Assembly: GCF_902459735.1 (NCBI RefSeq)
Contig: NZ_CABPRV010000007.1
Coordinates: 124,001 to 188,000 of the forward strand
Length of the DNA: 64,000 bases
Direction: 5' to 3'
Source of the DNA: Pandoraea capi
Lineage (GTDB): Bacteria; Pseudomonadota; Gammaproteobacteria; Burkholderiales; Burkholderiaceae
The position numbers were made by a program, and so were the translations under genes. Under the pieces are notes generated by a model. It saw only the letters and a program-made list of their open reading frames with translations. It was not told the origin of the DNA and did no database searches. Within the stretch, counting starts at the first letter, position 1. Each line of letters starts with the position of its first letter. Of the stretch, positions 15,661-23,529 are shown one piece after another.

Positions 15661-16551
15661 ATGCTTGACCGTATTCATTTGTCCATCGTGCAAGAGGTGG
15701 AAAAGCAGGGGTCGCTGACCGCTGCCGCGGGGGTGCTGCATGTCACGCAGTCGGCGTTGAGCCACAGCATGAAGAAGCTTGAGCAGCAGTTGGGCACCGA
15801 TATCTGGCTGCGTGAGGGCCGCAGCCTTCGTTTGACGCAGGCGGGGCAGTATCTGTTGGCGGTCGCCAATCGGGTGCTGCCGCAACTGAGTCTGGCCGAG
15901 GAACGTTTGCGACAGTTCGCTCAGGGCGAGCGGGGCGCGCTGCGCATCGGCATGGAGTGTCACCCGTGCTACCAATGGCTGTTGAAAGTGGTGTCGCCGT
16001 ATCTGGCCGCTTGGCCGGATGTGGATGTGGACGTCAAACAGAAATTCCAGTTCGGCGGTATCGGCGCGCTGTTCGGCTACGAGATCGACCTGCTCGTCAC
16101 GCCGGATCCGCTGGACAAGCCCGGCCTCGTCTTCGAACCGGTATTCGACTATGAGCAGGTGCTGGTCGTGGCCGGTAGCCACAAGCTGGCCAAAGAGGAA
16201 TACATCCTGCCGAAGCAACTGACCAACGAGGTGCTGGTGGCGTATCCGGTGCCGGTGGACCGGCTGGATATCTACAGCATGTTCCTCACGCCGGCAGGCA
16301 TCACGCCGAAACGCCATAAGGCGATCGAGACCACCGACATCATGCTTCAGATGGTCGCGAGCGGACGCGGCGTGGCCGCGTTACCGCGCTGGCTGGTGCT
16401 GGAATATGCGGACGCGATGGATCTGGTACCCATCCGGCTAGGCAAGAACGGCATCGCCAAGCAGATCTTTCTGGGGGCACGCGAGGCGGATATGGAGATC
16501 GATTATCTGCGTGCCTTCATCGAGCAGGCGAAGCGGCCTGTCCAGACCTGA
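15661..16551 (+). CDS. LysR-type regulator, MetR-like
   Basis: 296 residues. The N-terminal winged helix is 'HLSIVQEVEKQGSLTAAAGVLHVTQSALSHSMKKLEQQLGTDIW', very close to MetR. The effector domain begins at 'GALRIGMECHPCYQWLLKVV', the MetR-type pocket that binds homocysteine in E. coli. Family knowledge: MetR activates methionine-synthesis genes with homocysteine as co-regulator. Here it stands 135 bases upstream of mesX-mesD in the same direction, and matching boxes lie before both units, so control of the downstream methionine genes is a strong inference. Confidence 0.9.
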   Translation: MLDRIHLSIVQEVEKQGSLTAAAGVLHVTQSALSHSMKKLEQQLGTDIWLREGRSLRLTQAGQYLLAVANRVLPQLSLAEERLRQFAQGERGALRIGMECHPCYQWLLKVVSPYLAAWPDVDVDVKQKFQFGGIGALFGYEIDLLVTPDPLDKPGLVFEPVFDYEQVLVVAGSHKLAKEEYILPKQLTNEVLVAYPVPVDRLDIYSMFLTPAGITPKRHKAIETTDIMLQMVASGRGVAALPRWLVLEYADAMDLVPIRLGKNGIAKQIFLGAREADMEIDYLRAFIEQAKRPVQT

Positions 16552-16573
16552 CGCTTTGCCCCGGCAGGCTCCA

Positions 16574-16586
16574 TGAGTGCCATTCA
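16574..16586. promoter_or_regulatory. MetR-like box upstream of mesX
   Basis: TGAGTGCCATTCA reads TGAA-N5-CTCA on the minus strand, the same form as the box at 15642. A GATAAT -10-like hexamer at 16632-16637 would place this box around -65 relative to transcription start, the usual primary LysR site. Confidence 0.5.
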
Positions 16587-16686
16587 TAAGGACATGAGAA
16601 CTTATCCATTTTCATGTCTGCGGTCGGCCACGATAATTCGAAGCTCCTAGTCCGACGAACGCGGGCGTATTTCATGGAGCTTCCTC

Positions 16687-17691
16687 ATGGCGACCGCAAT
16701 CGCGCGCAACCCCCTGGATTTCACATTTACCATCAAGAGCATTCGCTTCGACGAAGACTATCGTCCATCGGAGAACACGCGAATCACGACCAACTTCGCC
16801 AATCTGGCCAGAGGCGAGAGTCGTCAGGAGAATCTGCGCAACACCTTCCGGATGATCGACAACCGTTTCAATGCGCTGGCGCATTGGGACAACCCGAAGG
16901 GCGACCGTTATTCGGTCGAGCTTGAAATCATTTCCGTTGAGATGAGCATCGAGGGTGAGCGCAGTGAAAGCGCGCTGCCGCTGATCGAAATACTGAAAAC
17001 GAAAATCCTCGACAAGAAGACTGGCGAACACATCGAAGGCATTGTGGGGAACAACTTCTCGTCCTACGTGCGCGACTATGACTTCAGCGTGTTGCTGCTG
17101 GAGCACAACAAGCATCAGCCGGGGTTCAGCACGCCGGAAAACTTCGGCGATCTGCATGGGAAGCTCTTCCAGTCCTTCGTCAATTCCAGCGCTTACAAGC
17201 GCAGCTTCAACAAGCCGCCCGTCATCTGTCTGAGTGTGTCGAGCAGCAAGACCTATCGGCGCACGGCAAACCGGCATCCCGCGCTAGGGGTGGAATACGA
17301 GCAGGACGAGTATTCGCTGACCGACGAATATTTCAGGAAGATGGGGCTGAAGGTGCGCTACTTCATGCCGCCGAATAGCGTTGCGCCGCTGGCTTTCTAT
17401 TTCTCCGGCGATCTGCTTGCCGATTACAGCAACCTTGAGCTCATCGGCACCATCAGCACGATGGATACCTTCCAGAAGATCTACCGCCCGGAGATTTACA
17501 ACGCGAATTCCTCGGCGGGGGAGTTCTATCAGCCGAGTCTGAAGAACCAGGATTTCTCGTTGACTCGCATTGTTTACGACCGGGAAGAACGCAGTCGACT
17601 GGCGATTGAGCAAGGCAAGTTTGTCGAAGAGCAATTCATCAAGCCTTACCAGCTCACGCTCGATCAGTGGTCCGCGAACTACGCGCTTTGA
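16687..17691 (+). CDS. mesX: MesX (DUF1852), partner of the folate-independent methionine synthase MesD
   Basis: 334 residues without a signal peptide or membrane segment. The start 'FTIKSIRFDEDYRPSENTRITTNFANLARG' and the conserved 'NNFSSYVRDYDFSVLL' and 'PVICLSVSSSKTY' segments identify DUF1852. In the literature known to me this family (MesX) is needed together with the core MetE-like protein MesD for methionine formation in aerobic bacteria, with oxygen dependence; its chemistry is not understood. It lies 27 bases before mesD, in one operon. GGAG six to ten bases before the ATG supports the start. Confidence 0.9.
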   Translation: MATAIARNPLDFTFTIKSIRFDEDYRPSENTRITTNFANLARGESRQENLRNTFRMIDNRFNALAHWDNPKGDRYSVELEIISVEMSIEGERSESALPLIEILKTKILDKKTGEHIEGIVGNNFSSYVRDYDFSVLLLEHNKHQPGFSTPENFGDLHGKLFQSFVNSSAYKRSFNKPPVICLSVSSSKTYRRTANRHPALGVEYEQDEYSLTDEYFRKMGLKVRYFMPPNSVAPLAFYFSGDLLADYSNLELIGTISTMDTFQKIYRPEIYNANSSAGEFYQPSLKNQDFSLTRIVYDREERSRLAIEQGKFVEEQFIKPYQLTLDQWSANYAL

Positions 17692-17718
17692 TTTATCGAA
17701 AACATAAGGTCATCCATC

Positions 17719-18747
17719 ATGAAGAAATTGTTGCCCACTTCAACTGCCGGTAGTTTGCCCAAACCTTCCTGGCTCGCAGAACCGGAGAAGCTTTGGTCGC
17801 CGTGGAAGCTGGAGGGGGATGAACTCGCCGACGGCAAGCGCGACGCCTTGCGTTTGTCGCTGCAAGAGCAACAGCACGCGGGCATCGATATCGTCAGTGA
17901 CGGCGAGCAGACACGCCAACACTTTGTCACGACGTTTATCGAGCATCTCGAAGGCGTGGATTTCGAGCATCGTGAGACGGTTCGAATCCGTGATCGCTAC
18001 GACGCCAGTGTGCCGACGGTCGTCGGTACGGTCGCACGGAAGAAGCCGGTGTTTGTCGAAGACGCCAAGTTCCTGCGTCAACAAACCAACCAGCCGATCA
18101 AATGGGCGCTGCCCGGCCCGATGACGATGATCGATACGCTTTACGACGCGCATTACAAGAGCCGCGAAAAGCTGGCCTGGGAGTTTGCCAAGATTCTCAA
18201 TCAGGAAGCGAAAGAGCTGGAGGCGGCGGGCGTCGACATCATTCAATTCGACGAGCCGGCGTTCAACGTCTTCTTCGACGAGGTGAACGAATGGGGCGTC
18301 GCCACGCTGGAGCGCGCAATCGAAGGGCTCAAGTGCGAGACGGCCGTGCATATCTGCTATGGCTATGGCATCAAAGCCAACACCGATTGGAAGCAGACGC
18401 TGGGCTCGGAGTGGCGGCAATATGAGGAAGCGTTCCCCAAGCTGCAAAAATCCAGTATCGATATCGTCTCGCTGGAATGCCACAACTCTCGCGTGCCGAT
18501 CGATCTGATCGAACTCATTCGAGGCAAGAAGGTGATGGTGGGATCGATCGACGTGGCGTCCAATACGATCGAAACGCCGGAAGAAGTCGCCGCGACGCTG
18601 CGCAAGGCGCTACAGTTTGTCGATGCCGACAAGCTCTATCCGTGCACGAACTGCGGCATGGCGCCGTTGTCGCGTGATGTGGCACGCGGCAAGCTGAATG
18701 CGCTGAGTGCGGGCGCGGAAATCGTTCGGCGGGAACTCTCGAACTAA
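17719..18747 (+). CDS. mesD: Core methionine synthase, MetE C-terminal-domain-only (MesD)
   Basis: 342 residues, less than half of a MetE (about 755): only the catalytic barrel is present and the folate-binding N-terminal domain is missing. The zinc site is intact by comparison with MetE: His211 and Cys213 in 'AVHICYG', Glu253 in 'SLECHNSR', Cys312 in 'TNCGMAPLSRDVA'. 'QFDEPAFN' supplies the homocysteine-contacting Asp. It should methylate homocysteine to methionine without 5-methyltetrahydrofolate. Co-transcribed with mesX; ordinary annotation would call it 'methionine synthase II'. Confidence 0.92.
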   Translation: MKKLLPTSTAGSLPKPSWLAEPEKLWSPWKLEGDELADGKRDALRLSLQEQQHAGIDIVSDGEQTRQHFVTTFIEHLEGVDFEHRETVRIRDRYDASVPTVVGTVARKKPVFVEDAKFLRQQTNQPIKWALPGPMTMIDTLYDAHYKSREKLAWEFAKILNQEAKELEAAGVDIIQFDEPAFNVFFDEVNEWGVATLERAIEGLKCETAVHICYGYGIKANTDWKQTLGSEWRQYEEAFPKLQKSSIDIVSLECHNSRVPIDLIELIRGKKVMVGSIDVASNTIETPEEVAATLRKALQFVDADKLYPCTNCGMAPLSRDVARGKLNALSAGAEIVRRELSN

Positions 18748-18852
18748 TTCGGGCGGACGTCGGAAGTACGGGCAGACCCGTCAAGCGTTGGTTGACGCTG
18801 TGGGCGGGTTTGCTGGCTTCCGTCGCGTTGTACCTCGTATTTCGTCACTACT

Positions 18853-19350
18853 ATGTCACTCTCCAGTCCGGCAATCGAGCCATTGCGCTTTCGCGAAGCG
18901 CTCGGGCACTACGCGTCTGGCATCACGGTTATTACCTCTCACGTCCACGACGAGCCGCTGGGCTTCACGTGCCAGTCTTTTTACAGCGTGTCGACGAACC
19001 CGCCGCTGGTGTCGTTCAGCGTGATGGCCCACTCCGCCAGCTATCCCAAAATTCGTCAGGCAGGTCGCTTCGCAGTCAATATCCTGTCGGAGACGCAGGT
19101 CGAAATATCCGACCAGTTCGCCCGGCGTGGGACGGACAAATGGCGAGGGGTGGAATGGCAGGCTTCGCCGCTGGGTAATCCGGTCATTGCCGGTAGCCTT
19201 CACTGGCTCGATTGCGAAATTTACGCGGAGCATTCGGCAGGCGATCACCTGATCGTGATTGGGGAAGTGAAAGCCCTGAGTCGTCAGGATGCGGCGTTCA
19301 CGCAGCCGTTGCTGTATTTCAAAGGGCAGTATCGGAATATGGCGGCTTGA
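18853..19350 (+). CDS. Flavin reductase (DIM6/NTAB-like family)
   Basis: 165 residues. 'LRFREALGHYASGITVIT' and 'GFTCQSFYSVSTNPPLVSFSV' are the signature of the FMN-binding flavin reductase domain, with 'GRFAVNIL' and 'HLIVIGEV' further on. These enzymes reduce FMN or FAD with NAD(P)H and supply partner oxygenases. It follows mesD by 105 bases containing an imperfect hairpin, so it may be transcribed separately or by read-through. Supplying reduced flavin to an oxygen-dependent MesX/MesD reaction is an attractive but untested inference. No good ribosome site is seen before the ATG. Confidence 0.87.
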   Translation: MSLSSPAIEPLRFREALGHYASGITVITSHVHDEPLGFTCQSFYSVSTNPPLVSFSVMAHSASYPKIRQAGRFAVNILSETQVEISDQFARRGTDKWRGVEWQASPLGNPVIAGSLHWLDCEIYAEHSAGDHLIVIGEVKALSRQDAAFTQPLLYFKGQYRNMAA

Positions 19351-19439
19351 TTGCGCCGGAGTGCGGCCGCCCGGCCGAGCGGGACGATTGTCTTGTGAGA
19401 GAACCCGGCGCTCTCAAGCACACGAGGTCGCTCGATCCG

Positions 19440-19524
19440 ATGAACACTCAAGCAGATATTCCTGATGAGGAAGCATGGGATGCGTGGACGCCAGTCGAAC
19501 TGGCGCAACGGTTGCTCGATATTT
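19440..19524 (+). pseudogene. 5' stub of a gene, possibly an aminoglycoside-type nucleotidyltransferase
   Basis: The ATG at 19440 opens with 'DEEAWDAWTPVELAQRLLDI', which resembles the start of nucleotidyltransferases of the W-x-x-W-x-P-x-E-L type that continue with a 'GGWALDLW' motif. That continuation is absent: at about 19524 the sequence turns into the antisense of the LysE fragment. Only about 28 codons remain. Family assignment from so short a piece is tentative; the truncation itself is clear. Confidence 0.45.
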
Positions 19525-19886
19525 GTCGCAATGCCTTGCAGGAAAGCAGCGCGAAACCGAGGCGCCTTCGGCGGGCGACCTGCTTCCGAAGGGGTTGCCC
19601 GTGCCGACATCACAAGCCGCAGCCCAAACCAGATCAGGTAGGCCGCGCCTGCAATCCTGACGCCGACAGCGAGCCACGGGAAAATGGCGAATACCGCGCC
19701 GATGCCAAGCATCGCGCACGTCGCCCAGAACAGATTCACCATCACGATTCCGGCGACGAGCGCGAACGTATCGGAGCGTTTGCCGGCTACCGCCTTGTGC
19801 GTGATGGCGACGAAGTTCGGCCCTGGTATGACGGCGCTAGCCATATAAACAGAGAAGACTGTTACGACAGCGGACCAATCAACCAT
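19521..19886 (-). pseudogene. 3'-truncated LysE/RhtB-family amino acid exporter
   Basis: About 122 residues of a LysE-type translocator: 'VVTVFSVYMASAVIPGPNFVAITHKAVAGKRS' with the conserved P-G-P-N, then 'GIVMVNLFWATCAMLGIG' and 'RIAGAAYLIWFGLRLVMSA'. Homology stops after 'FRAAFLQGIATN'. The next expected segment (N-P-K-x2-x-F and three more helices) is replaced by the antisense of the opposing stub, and the frame continues into unrelated sequence to 19284. Four of six helices or fewer remain, so it is not functional. Confidence 0.85.
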
Positions 19887-19928
19887 GGGTAGCCTCAGTG
19901 ATGTGCCATGCGTGGGGTGCGAACTCTT

Positions 19929-20624
19929 TTAAGTTGCCACCGCACGACCGATCGACAGTATTGGCCCGGTAGGTCGGCCAGTGGGTGAGCCTTGTGGTGG
20001 CTCCAGTGTAATTTCAAACAACTGATTCGGCTGGAGCGGTGGCAGCTTTTCGACGGAGACCTCAACGGACTCCCCGGCGCGCAGTAATCCCAGCGAAACC
20101 GGACCGGACCATCCATCGGCTTTTGTCCATAGCTGCAAAGTCTTATCCGCCTGCGTGGACTTGGGCTTCAGTGGTATCAGGCGCAACTTCCTATCCGCCC
20201 CGACCTGCACCAGCCAGCCCGGGCTCTTATCCTGCGGAGAGGCCAGCACGACGACAAATCGGGGCGGTGGCGTCGGCGTGCGGAGCTTCACCCCCAACGT
20301 GACGGCAAGGAGTAACGCTGCGCAGGTCACGGCGCCGGAAGCCAGCCGCCAGAACCGGATGTCGTCCCACCAGCGACGCCATATCGAATGGCGCGCGACC
20401 GACACGCTCTGGTTAATGCGCTGCCAAAGTTGTCCGGACGGCGTAAGCGGAGCGACCGTGTCGGCCAGCGGTTGCAGGCGCGACTCCCACTGGGCGACCT
20501 TTGCGGCAAGGACTGGGTCGTGCAGCAGACGCGACTCCACGGCGCGTCTGCGCTCCCACGTCAGGGTGCCAAGGACGTATTCGCCTGCCAGGTCGTCAAG
20601 CGCGCTGAGTTCTTCCGGCGTCAT
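19929..20624 (-). CDS. RskA-like anti-sigma factor
   Basis: 231 residues. The N-terminal 'LDDLAGEYVLGTLTWERRRAVESRLLHDP-AAKVAQWESRLQPLAD' is the zinc-less anti-sigma domain of the RskA group. One membrane segment follows ('WRLASGAVTCAALLLAVTLGV', about residues 105-127), then a periplasmic domain rich in beta-strands ('LVQVGADRKLRLIPLK', 'SVEVSVEKLPPL'). It should hold the sigma factor encoded upstream at the membrane until a periplasmic signal. ATGA overlap with the sigma gene (20621-20624) fixes the start. Confidence 0.9.
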   Translation of the reverse strand: MTPEELSALDDLAGEYVLGTLTWERRRAVESRLLHDPVLAAKVAQWESRLQPLADTVAPLTPSGQLWQRINQSVSVARHSIWRRWWDDIRFWRLASGAVTCAALLLAVTLGVKLRTPTPPPRFVVVLASPQDKSPGWLVQVGADRKLRLIPLKPKSTQADKTLQLWTKADGWSGPVSLGLLRAGESVEVSVEKLPPLQPNQLFEITLEPPQGSPTGRPTGPILSIGRAVAT

Positions 20625-21223
20625 TCCATGCACTCGCGAAGGGATTGCAGGCCACGGCGTACCCACGCCTTTACGGTGCCCAATGGGGATCGGAGGCGCT
20701 CCGCGATTTCGCTATGCGAGCAGCCGTCAAGATAGGCGTAAAGGATGCTGGCGCGTCGGGGGGCGTCTAGCCGTTCCAGACACTGGGCCAAACGCCCATG
20801 CATCAGTGGATCGGCTTGTGCCGAGAATATATTCGGGAGATGCGCTGTGGTGGCGTTCATATGCGCGTCAAGCGAGTCCTCGTCCGCCTCGACTTCCTGA
20901 CTACGGCGTCGAACGGTGTTGAGTGCCTGATGACGGACGACACTGAAGATCCACCCGCGACCCGCGCCGCGTGTGGCATCGAAGGTTGCCGCCCGCGTCC
21001 ATATGCTGACGAACGCATCGTGCAACACATCTTCAGCCAGTTGTCGGTCGCGTACGATGCGCTGTGCCACGCCAAGTAGATAGGCAGCGTCCCGCTCATA
21101 GAGTTGCCGCAATGCTTTGGCGTCCTGCCGAGCACAGGCAGCAATCGTCGATTCGTAGTCAAACTCGTCCGTCTTTTCGTGCACAGGCACCTCTCGGAAG
21201 CGCTCGGCGGCATGTTGACGCAT
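20621..21223 (-). CDS. ECF-type RNA polymerase sigma factor
   Basis: 200 residues. Region 2 is 'LYERDAAYLLGVAQRIVRDRQLAEDVLHDAFVSIWTRAATFD' followed by 'GWIFSVVRHQALNTVRRR'. Region 4 is 'LDAPRRASILYAYLDGCSHSEIAERLRSPLGTVKAWVRRGLQSL'. The two are joined by a short linker as in ECF sigma factors paired with RskA-like anti-sigma proteins. Likely targets include the neighbouring DUF3455, DUF2878 and chalcone-isomerase-like genes (inference from proximity and strand). The first residues are uncertain; a start a few codons later is possible. Confidence 0.92.
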   Translation of the reverse strand: MRQHAAERFREVPVHEKTDEFDYESTIAACARQDAKALRQLYERDAAYLLGVAQRIVRDRQLAEDVLHDAFVSIWTRAATFDATRGAGRGWIFSVVRHQALNTVRRRSQEVEADEDSLDAHMNATTAHLPNIFSAQADPLMHGRLAQCLERLDAPRRASILYAYLDGCSHSEIAERLRSPLGTVKAWVRRGLQSLRECME

Positions 21224-21276
21224 GCCGCCGAAGATCGACTACGTTTCCCGGAAAATGCCGTCGGCGTCCAATCCTG

Positions 21277-21816
21277 TCAAGAGGCTTTCCAGAAAATGTA
21301 GTCAGCCTGATACTTCACGGTTTGCTTTGCGCCTTTGGTGGTCAGACTGCATTGCGAGGTCGGCGCCGTGCCGCCCTGGGTTGCCAGCCGCTGGATATAA
21401 GCCACGCCCTGCATCGCGCCGGTCCCCGTTGCCGGATTTGCCTTGACCAATTGCAACGGGATATTTCCAGCGCCGGCCGGTGAGACGGCTACCTGTGTCG
21501 CCGTCACCTTCGAGCCATCGTTGGATTCCCATGTGGCGGGCGGGCCGTAATACTTCCCGACGGCGTTTCCAGAGCGATCGGTCAGCACTGCGTCGGGTCC
21601 TACGAAAGTCCATTCGAACTGACCCGTTGCCTCTTTCTTTTCTCGACACTCATACAAGATGTCCCCCTTGCCCACGGTTTGCAGGGCGACGCGATGCCCG
21701 TCGGGAACCTTCACCGCGTCGGCAACCGGAGCCGATGCGCCGGGCATCGACATATCTTTGGCGCAAGCGCCAAGAAAGACAGTGCAGGTCAAGCTGACAA
21801 AGACGATGCGCTTCAT
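21277..21816 (-). CDS. DUF3455 putative lipoprotein
   Basis: 179 residues. The N-terminus 'MKRIVFVSLTCTVFLGAC' is a lipoprotein signal with lipobox L-G-A-C, so Cys18 is the likely lipidated residue. The rest matches DUF3455: 'VPDGHRVALQTVGKGDILYECREK' and 'FEWTFVGPDAVLTDRSGNAVGKYYGPPATWE'. Function unknown. It lies 53 bases upstream of the ECF sigma gene on the same strand and may be part of its operon. AGGAG precedes the ATG. Confidence 0.88.
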   Translation of the reverse strand: MKRIVFVSLTCTVFLGACAKDMSMPGASAPVADAVKVPDGHRVALQTVGKGDILYECREKKEATGQFEWTFVGPDAVLTDRSGNAVGKYYGPPATWESNDGSKVTATQVAVSPAGAGNIPLQLVKANPATGTGAMQGVAYIQRLATQGGTAPTSQCSLTTKGAKQTVKYQADYIFWKAS

Positions 21817-21906
21817 GGCAAAACTCCTGTGTCGGTTTGATGAGATCGACGCCCCAGATTCGGAAGCATCACTCTCTCTAGACGCGAGATGCCGATTCGG
21901 ATGCAG

Positions 21907-22539
21907 TCAATCGGAAATATTTGTTCCGCGCTGCCCGGATGCGCTCGCCGACACGCTTCCCGCGTGCGTTGCATGCCGCCACAATGGCGCCGCCCCTATT
22001 CGTCCTCCCAGCCACAGCAGCGCGGGAAAATGAACGGCCCATCCGGCGGCAATCACGGCAAGCGCGGCCCATGGGGCAAGGAAGGTCACTGCGCCCAGCG
22101 CGGCCCCGGCCCGAAACGACAGCGGGCCGCCCACTGCGCCGAGTACCGAGGCCAATGCCCAATGTGGGCGCAGCGATGAGAACAACGGGTTGATTTGTAC
22201 GGAAAACAGTGCCCAAAGACCCGCCATCCAGTAGGGCGCGTATCCCGTTGGCCAACGGTCGGCGGGATACGCGATCCAGCCGGTGCGCAGCACAAACGAC
22301 TCCCATCCCCAGCCGGCCAGCGCCACGAATGCGACAAACATCGCTTCGCGTAACCGGTCCGAAGTGGCACATAAATGCCCTGCGACGAGCAGCGTCACAA
22401 ACACCGCGCCAATCCATGCCTTTCCGTGAGCGGCGCTGAGCACACAAATCAGCCATCCGATCTGGCCGAGCAATAGATAAAGCGCGCGCCAATACGCAGG
22501 CGGCATCCTGAGCGGGGATGGGAGGAGGGGGCCAGACAT
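21907..22539 (-). CDS. DUF2878 integral membrane protein
   Basis: 210 residues, mostly hydrophobic, with five to six predicted membrane segments ('LYLLLGQIGWLICVLSAAHG', 'AWIGAVFVTLLVAGHLC', 'MFVAFVALAGWGWESF', 'ALGAVTFLAPWAALAVIAAG'). The pattern 'WGWESFVLRTGWIAYP' and 'PYWMAGLWALFSVQINP' is typical of DUF2878. Function unknown; homologues often stand next to chalcone-isomerase-like and sigma-factor genes. The ATG directly follows the stop of the upstream gene (zero spacing), so the two are co-translated. Confidence 0.88.
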   Translation of the reverse strand: MSGPLLPSPLRMPPAYWRALYLLLGQIGWLICVLSAAHGKAWIGAVFVTLLVAGHLCATSDRLREAMFVAFVALAGWGWESFVLRTGWIAYPADRWPTGYAPYWMAGLWALFSVQINPLFSSLRPHWALASVLGAVGGPLSFRAGAALGAVTFLAPWAALAVIAAGWAVHFPALLWLGGRIGAAPLWRHATHAGSVSASASGQRGTNISD

Positions 22540-23118
22540 TCAGCGACCGCCCAACAGTTGTTGACGCAGCGATGGCGCACGCGTTCGGGGATCTAGCCAG
22601 ATGTCGAAAAATGCTTCGGCGAAGGCCGGATCCTGAACGTCGGCCGACAATTTTCCGTTGGTGTAGAACCTCGCGCCGTGCCCCGGCAAATAGACGCCAC
22701 AGAGCTCGTCGCCACGAACGACATCGCCGAAGGCACGCCGCATGTCTTGTTGCCATCGCGCTAACGTGACCTCTGCAATAGGCTGCGCCGACAGGCGTTG
22801 AATTTCGTCGAGTCCTGTCGAGACGATTCGCTCGGCGCTCACGCTTCGTTCGTACGTGAGAGACAGCGCAAAGGGGGCATCGTGCAGTGTGGACGGTCTG
22901 GGGGCTTGCGTCGCCCAAAGCTCTGCCCGGTAAAGGCAAAAGCCCAACACACAAAAATTTCCGGCACCGATACGCTGTGCATTGCGAACGTCGTCAAGGC
23001 AGCCGGCATGCGCGCTCGCAAGACTGTTTGCGCTGAGCCAGACCGCGAGCATAAGTCGCCGGTATCCACGAGCCACGCCTGCCAGATTGGATGCCGACGT
23101 CCAAGTACGTCCGGACAT
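22540..23118 (-). CDS. Chalcone isomerase-like domain protein
   Basis: 192 residues from the ATG at 23118, or 170 from the ATG at 23052 that begins a signal-like 'MLAVWLSANSLASAHA'. The body 'RIGAGNFCVLGFCLYRAELWA', 'PFALSLTYERSVSAERIV' and 'VYLPGHGARFYTNGKL' is the bacterial chalcone-isomerase-like fold, probably a periplasmic fatty-acid- or lipid-binding protein rather than a flavonoid enzyme. It forms a pair with the DUF2878 gene. The start is uncertain. Confidence 0.82.
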   Translation of the reverse strand: MSGRTWTSASNLAGVARGYRRLMLAVWLSANSLASAHAGCLDDVRNAQRIGAGNFCVLGFCLYRAELWATQAPRPSTLHDAPFALSLTYERSVSAERIVSTGLDEIQRLSAQPIAEVTLARWQQDMRRAFGDVVRGDELCGVYLPGHGARFYTNGKLSADVQDPAFAEAFFDIWLDPRTRAPSLRQQLLGGR

Positions 23119-23529
23119 CGAAATGTGCCGGGGCTTCATGGGGCGTAAGCGCGGGTGGCGCGTAATCGAAGCGACATCATCGGTTGATCTCCCAGGACGA
23201 CATGTCGGCATGCCCTGTCTACACGTCGAAGACCTTGACTCGCCTGACTCATCGGGGATTGCGAATTCCCATATACGGGCAAAACGAGAGACCGGATGCA
23301 CTTTCAGTAAGAAAAATGGCCGACTTTTTAGGTTTCCCACAACGCCAACCTCGCCGCGGCCTGCGACGCCTGGCAGGGAGTGTCTCTTCCATGAAGCGGG
23401 ACGGCGCCAATAGGATTTGCTGCGAAGCCGGCGCGGAACCGTTTCATCCCCCATCGACACCGATCCAATAGACCCACGCAAAGAACGTGCTAAAATCCTT
23501 GACTGATCAAACATTGATCCGTCCAAAAA
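23119..23529. other. Divergent intergenic region (chalcone-isomerase-like / DHA2 exporter)
   Basis: About 410 bases without a convincing gene. It holds a 10-base palindrome CGACATGTCG (23198-23207), an AT-rich patch at 23305-23335, and at its right end the exporter promoter with a GATCAA-3-TTGATC operator. Possible starts for the chalcone-isomerase-like gene extend a little into it (ATG at 23139). Confidence 0.5.
23491..23519 (+). promoter_or_regulatory. Promoter -10 element and MarR-type operator of the exporter operon
   Basis: TAAAAT at 23491-23496 is a likely -10 hexamer. Just downstream lies a perfect inverted repeat GATCAA-ACA-TTGATC (23505-23519), ending ten bases before the exporter ATG and overlapping the expected transcription start. 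MarR repressors bind palindromes of this size, and the marR gene is second in the operon, so autorepression is the natural reading. Confidence 0.55.

Noticed and set aside
17977-17991. GGTTCGAATCC, a tRNA T-arm-like sequence
   Set aside because: It lies inside mesD in a conserved coding segment, and no acceptor stem or anticodon arm can be built around it.
17719-18747. Annotation as ordinary MetE (5-methyltetrahydropteroyltri-L-glutamate--homocysteine methyltransferase)
   Set aside because: The protein is 342 residues without the N-terminal folate-binding half and is paired with DUF1852, which fits MesD.
18792-18870. Short hydrophobic frame between mesD and the flavin reductase
   Set aside because: No ribosome site or conserved sequence; probably chance within the gap.
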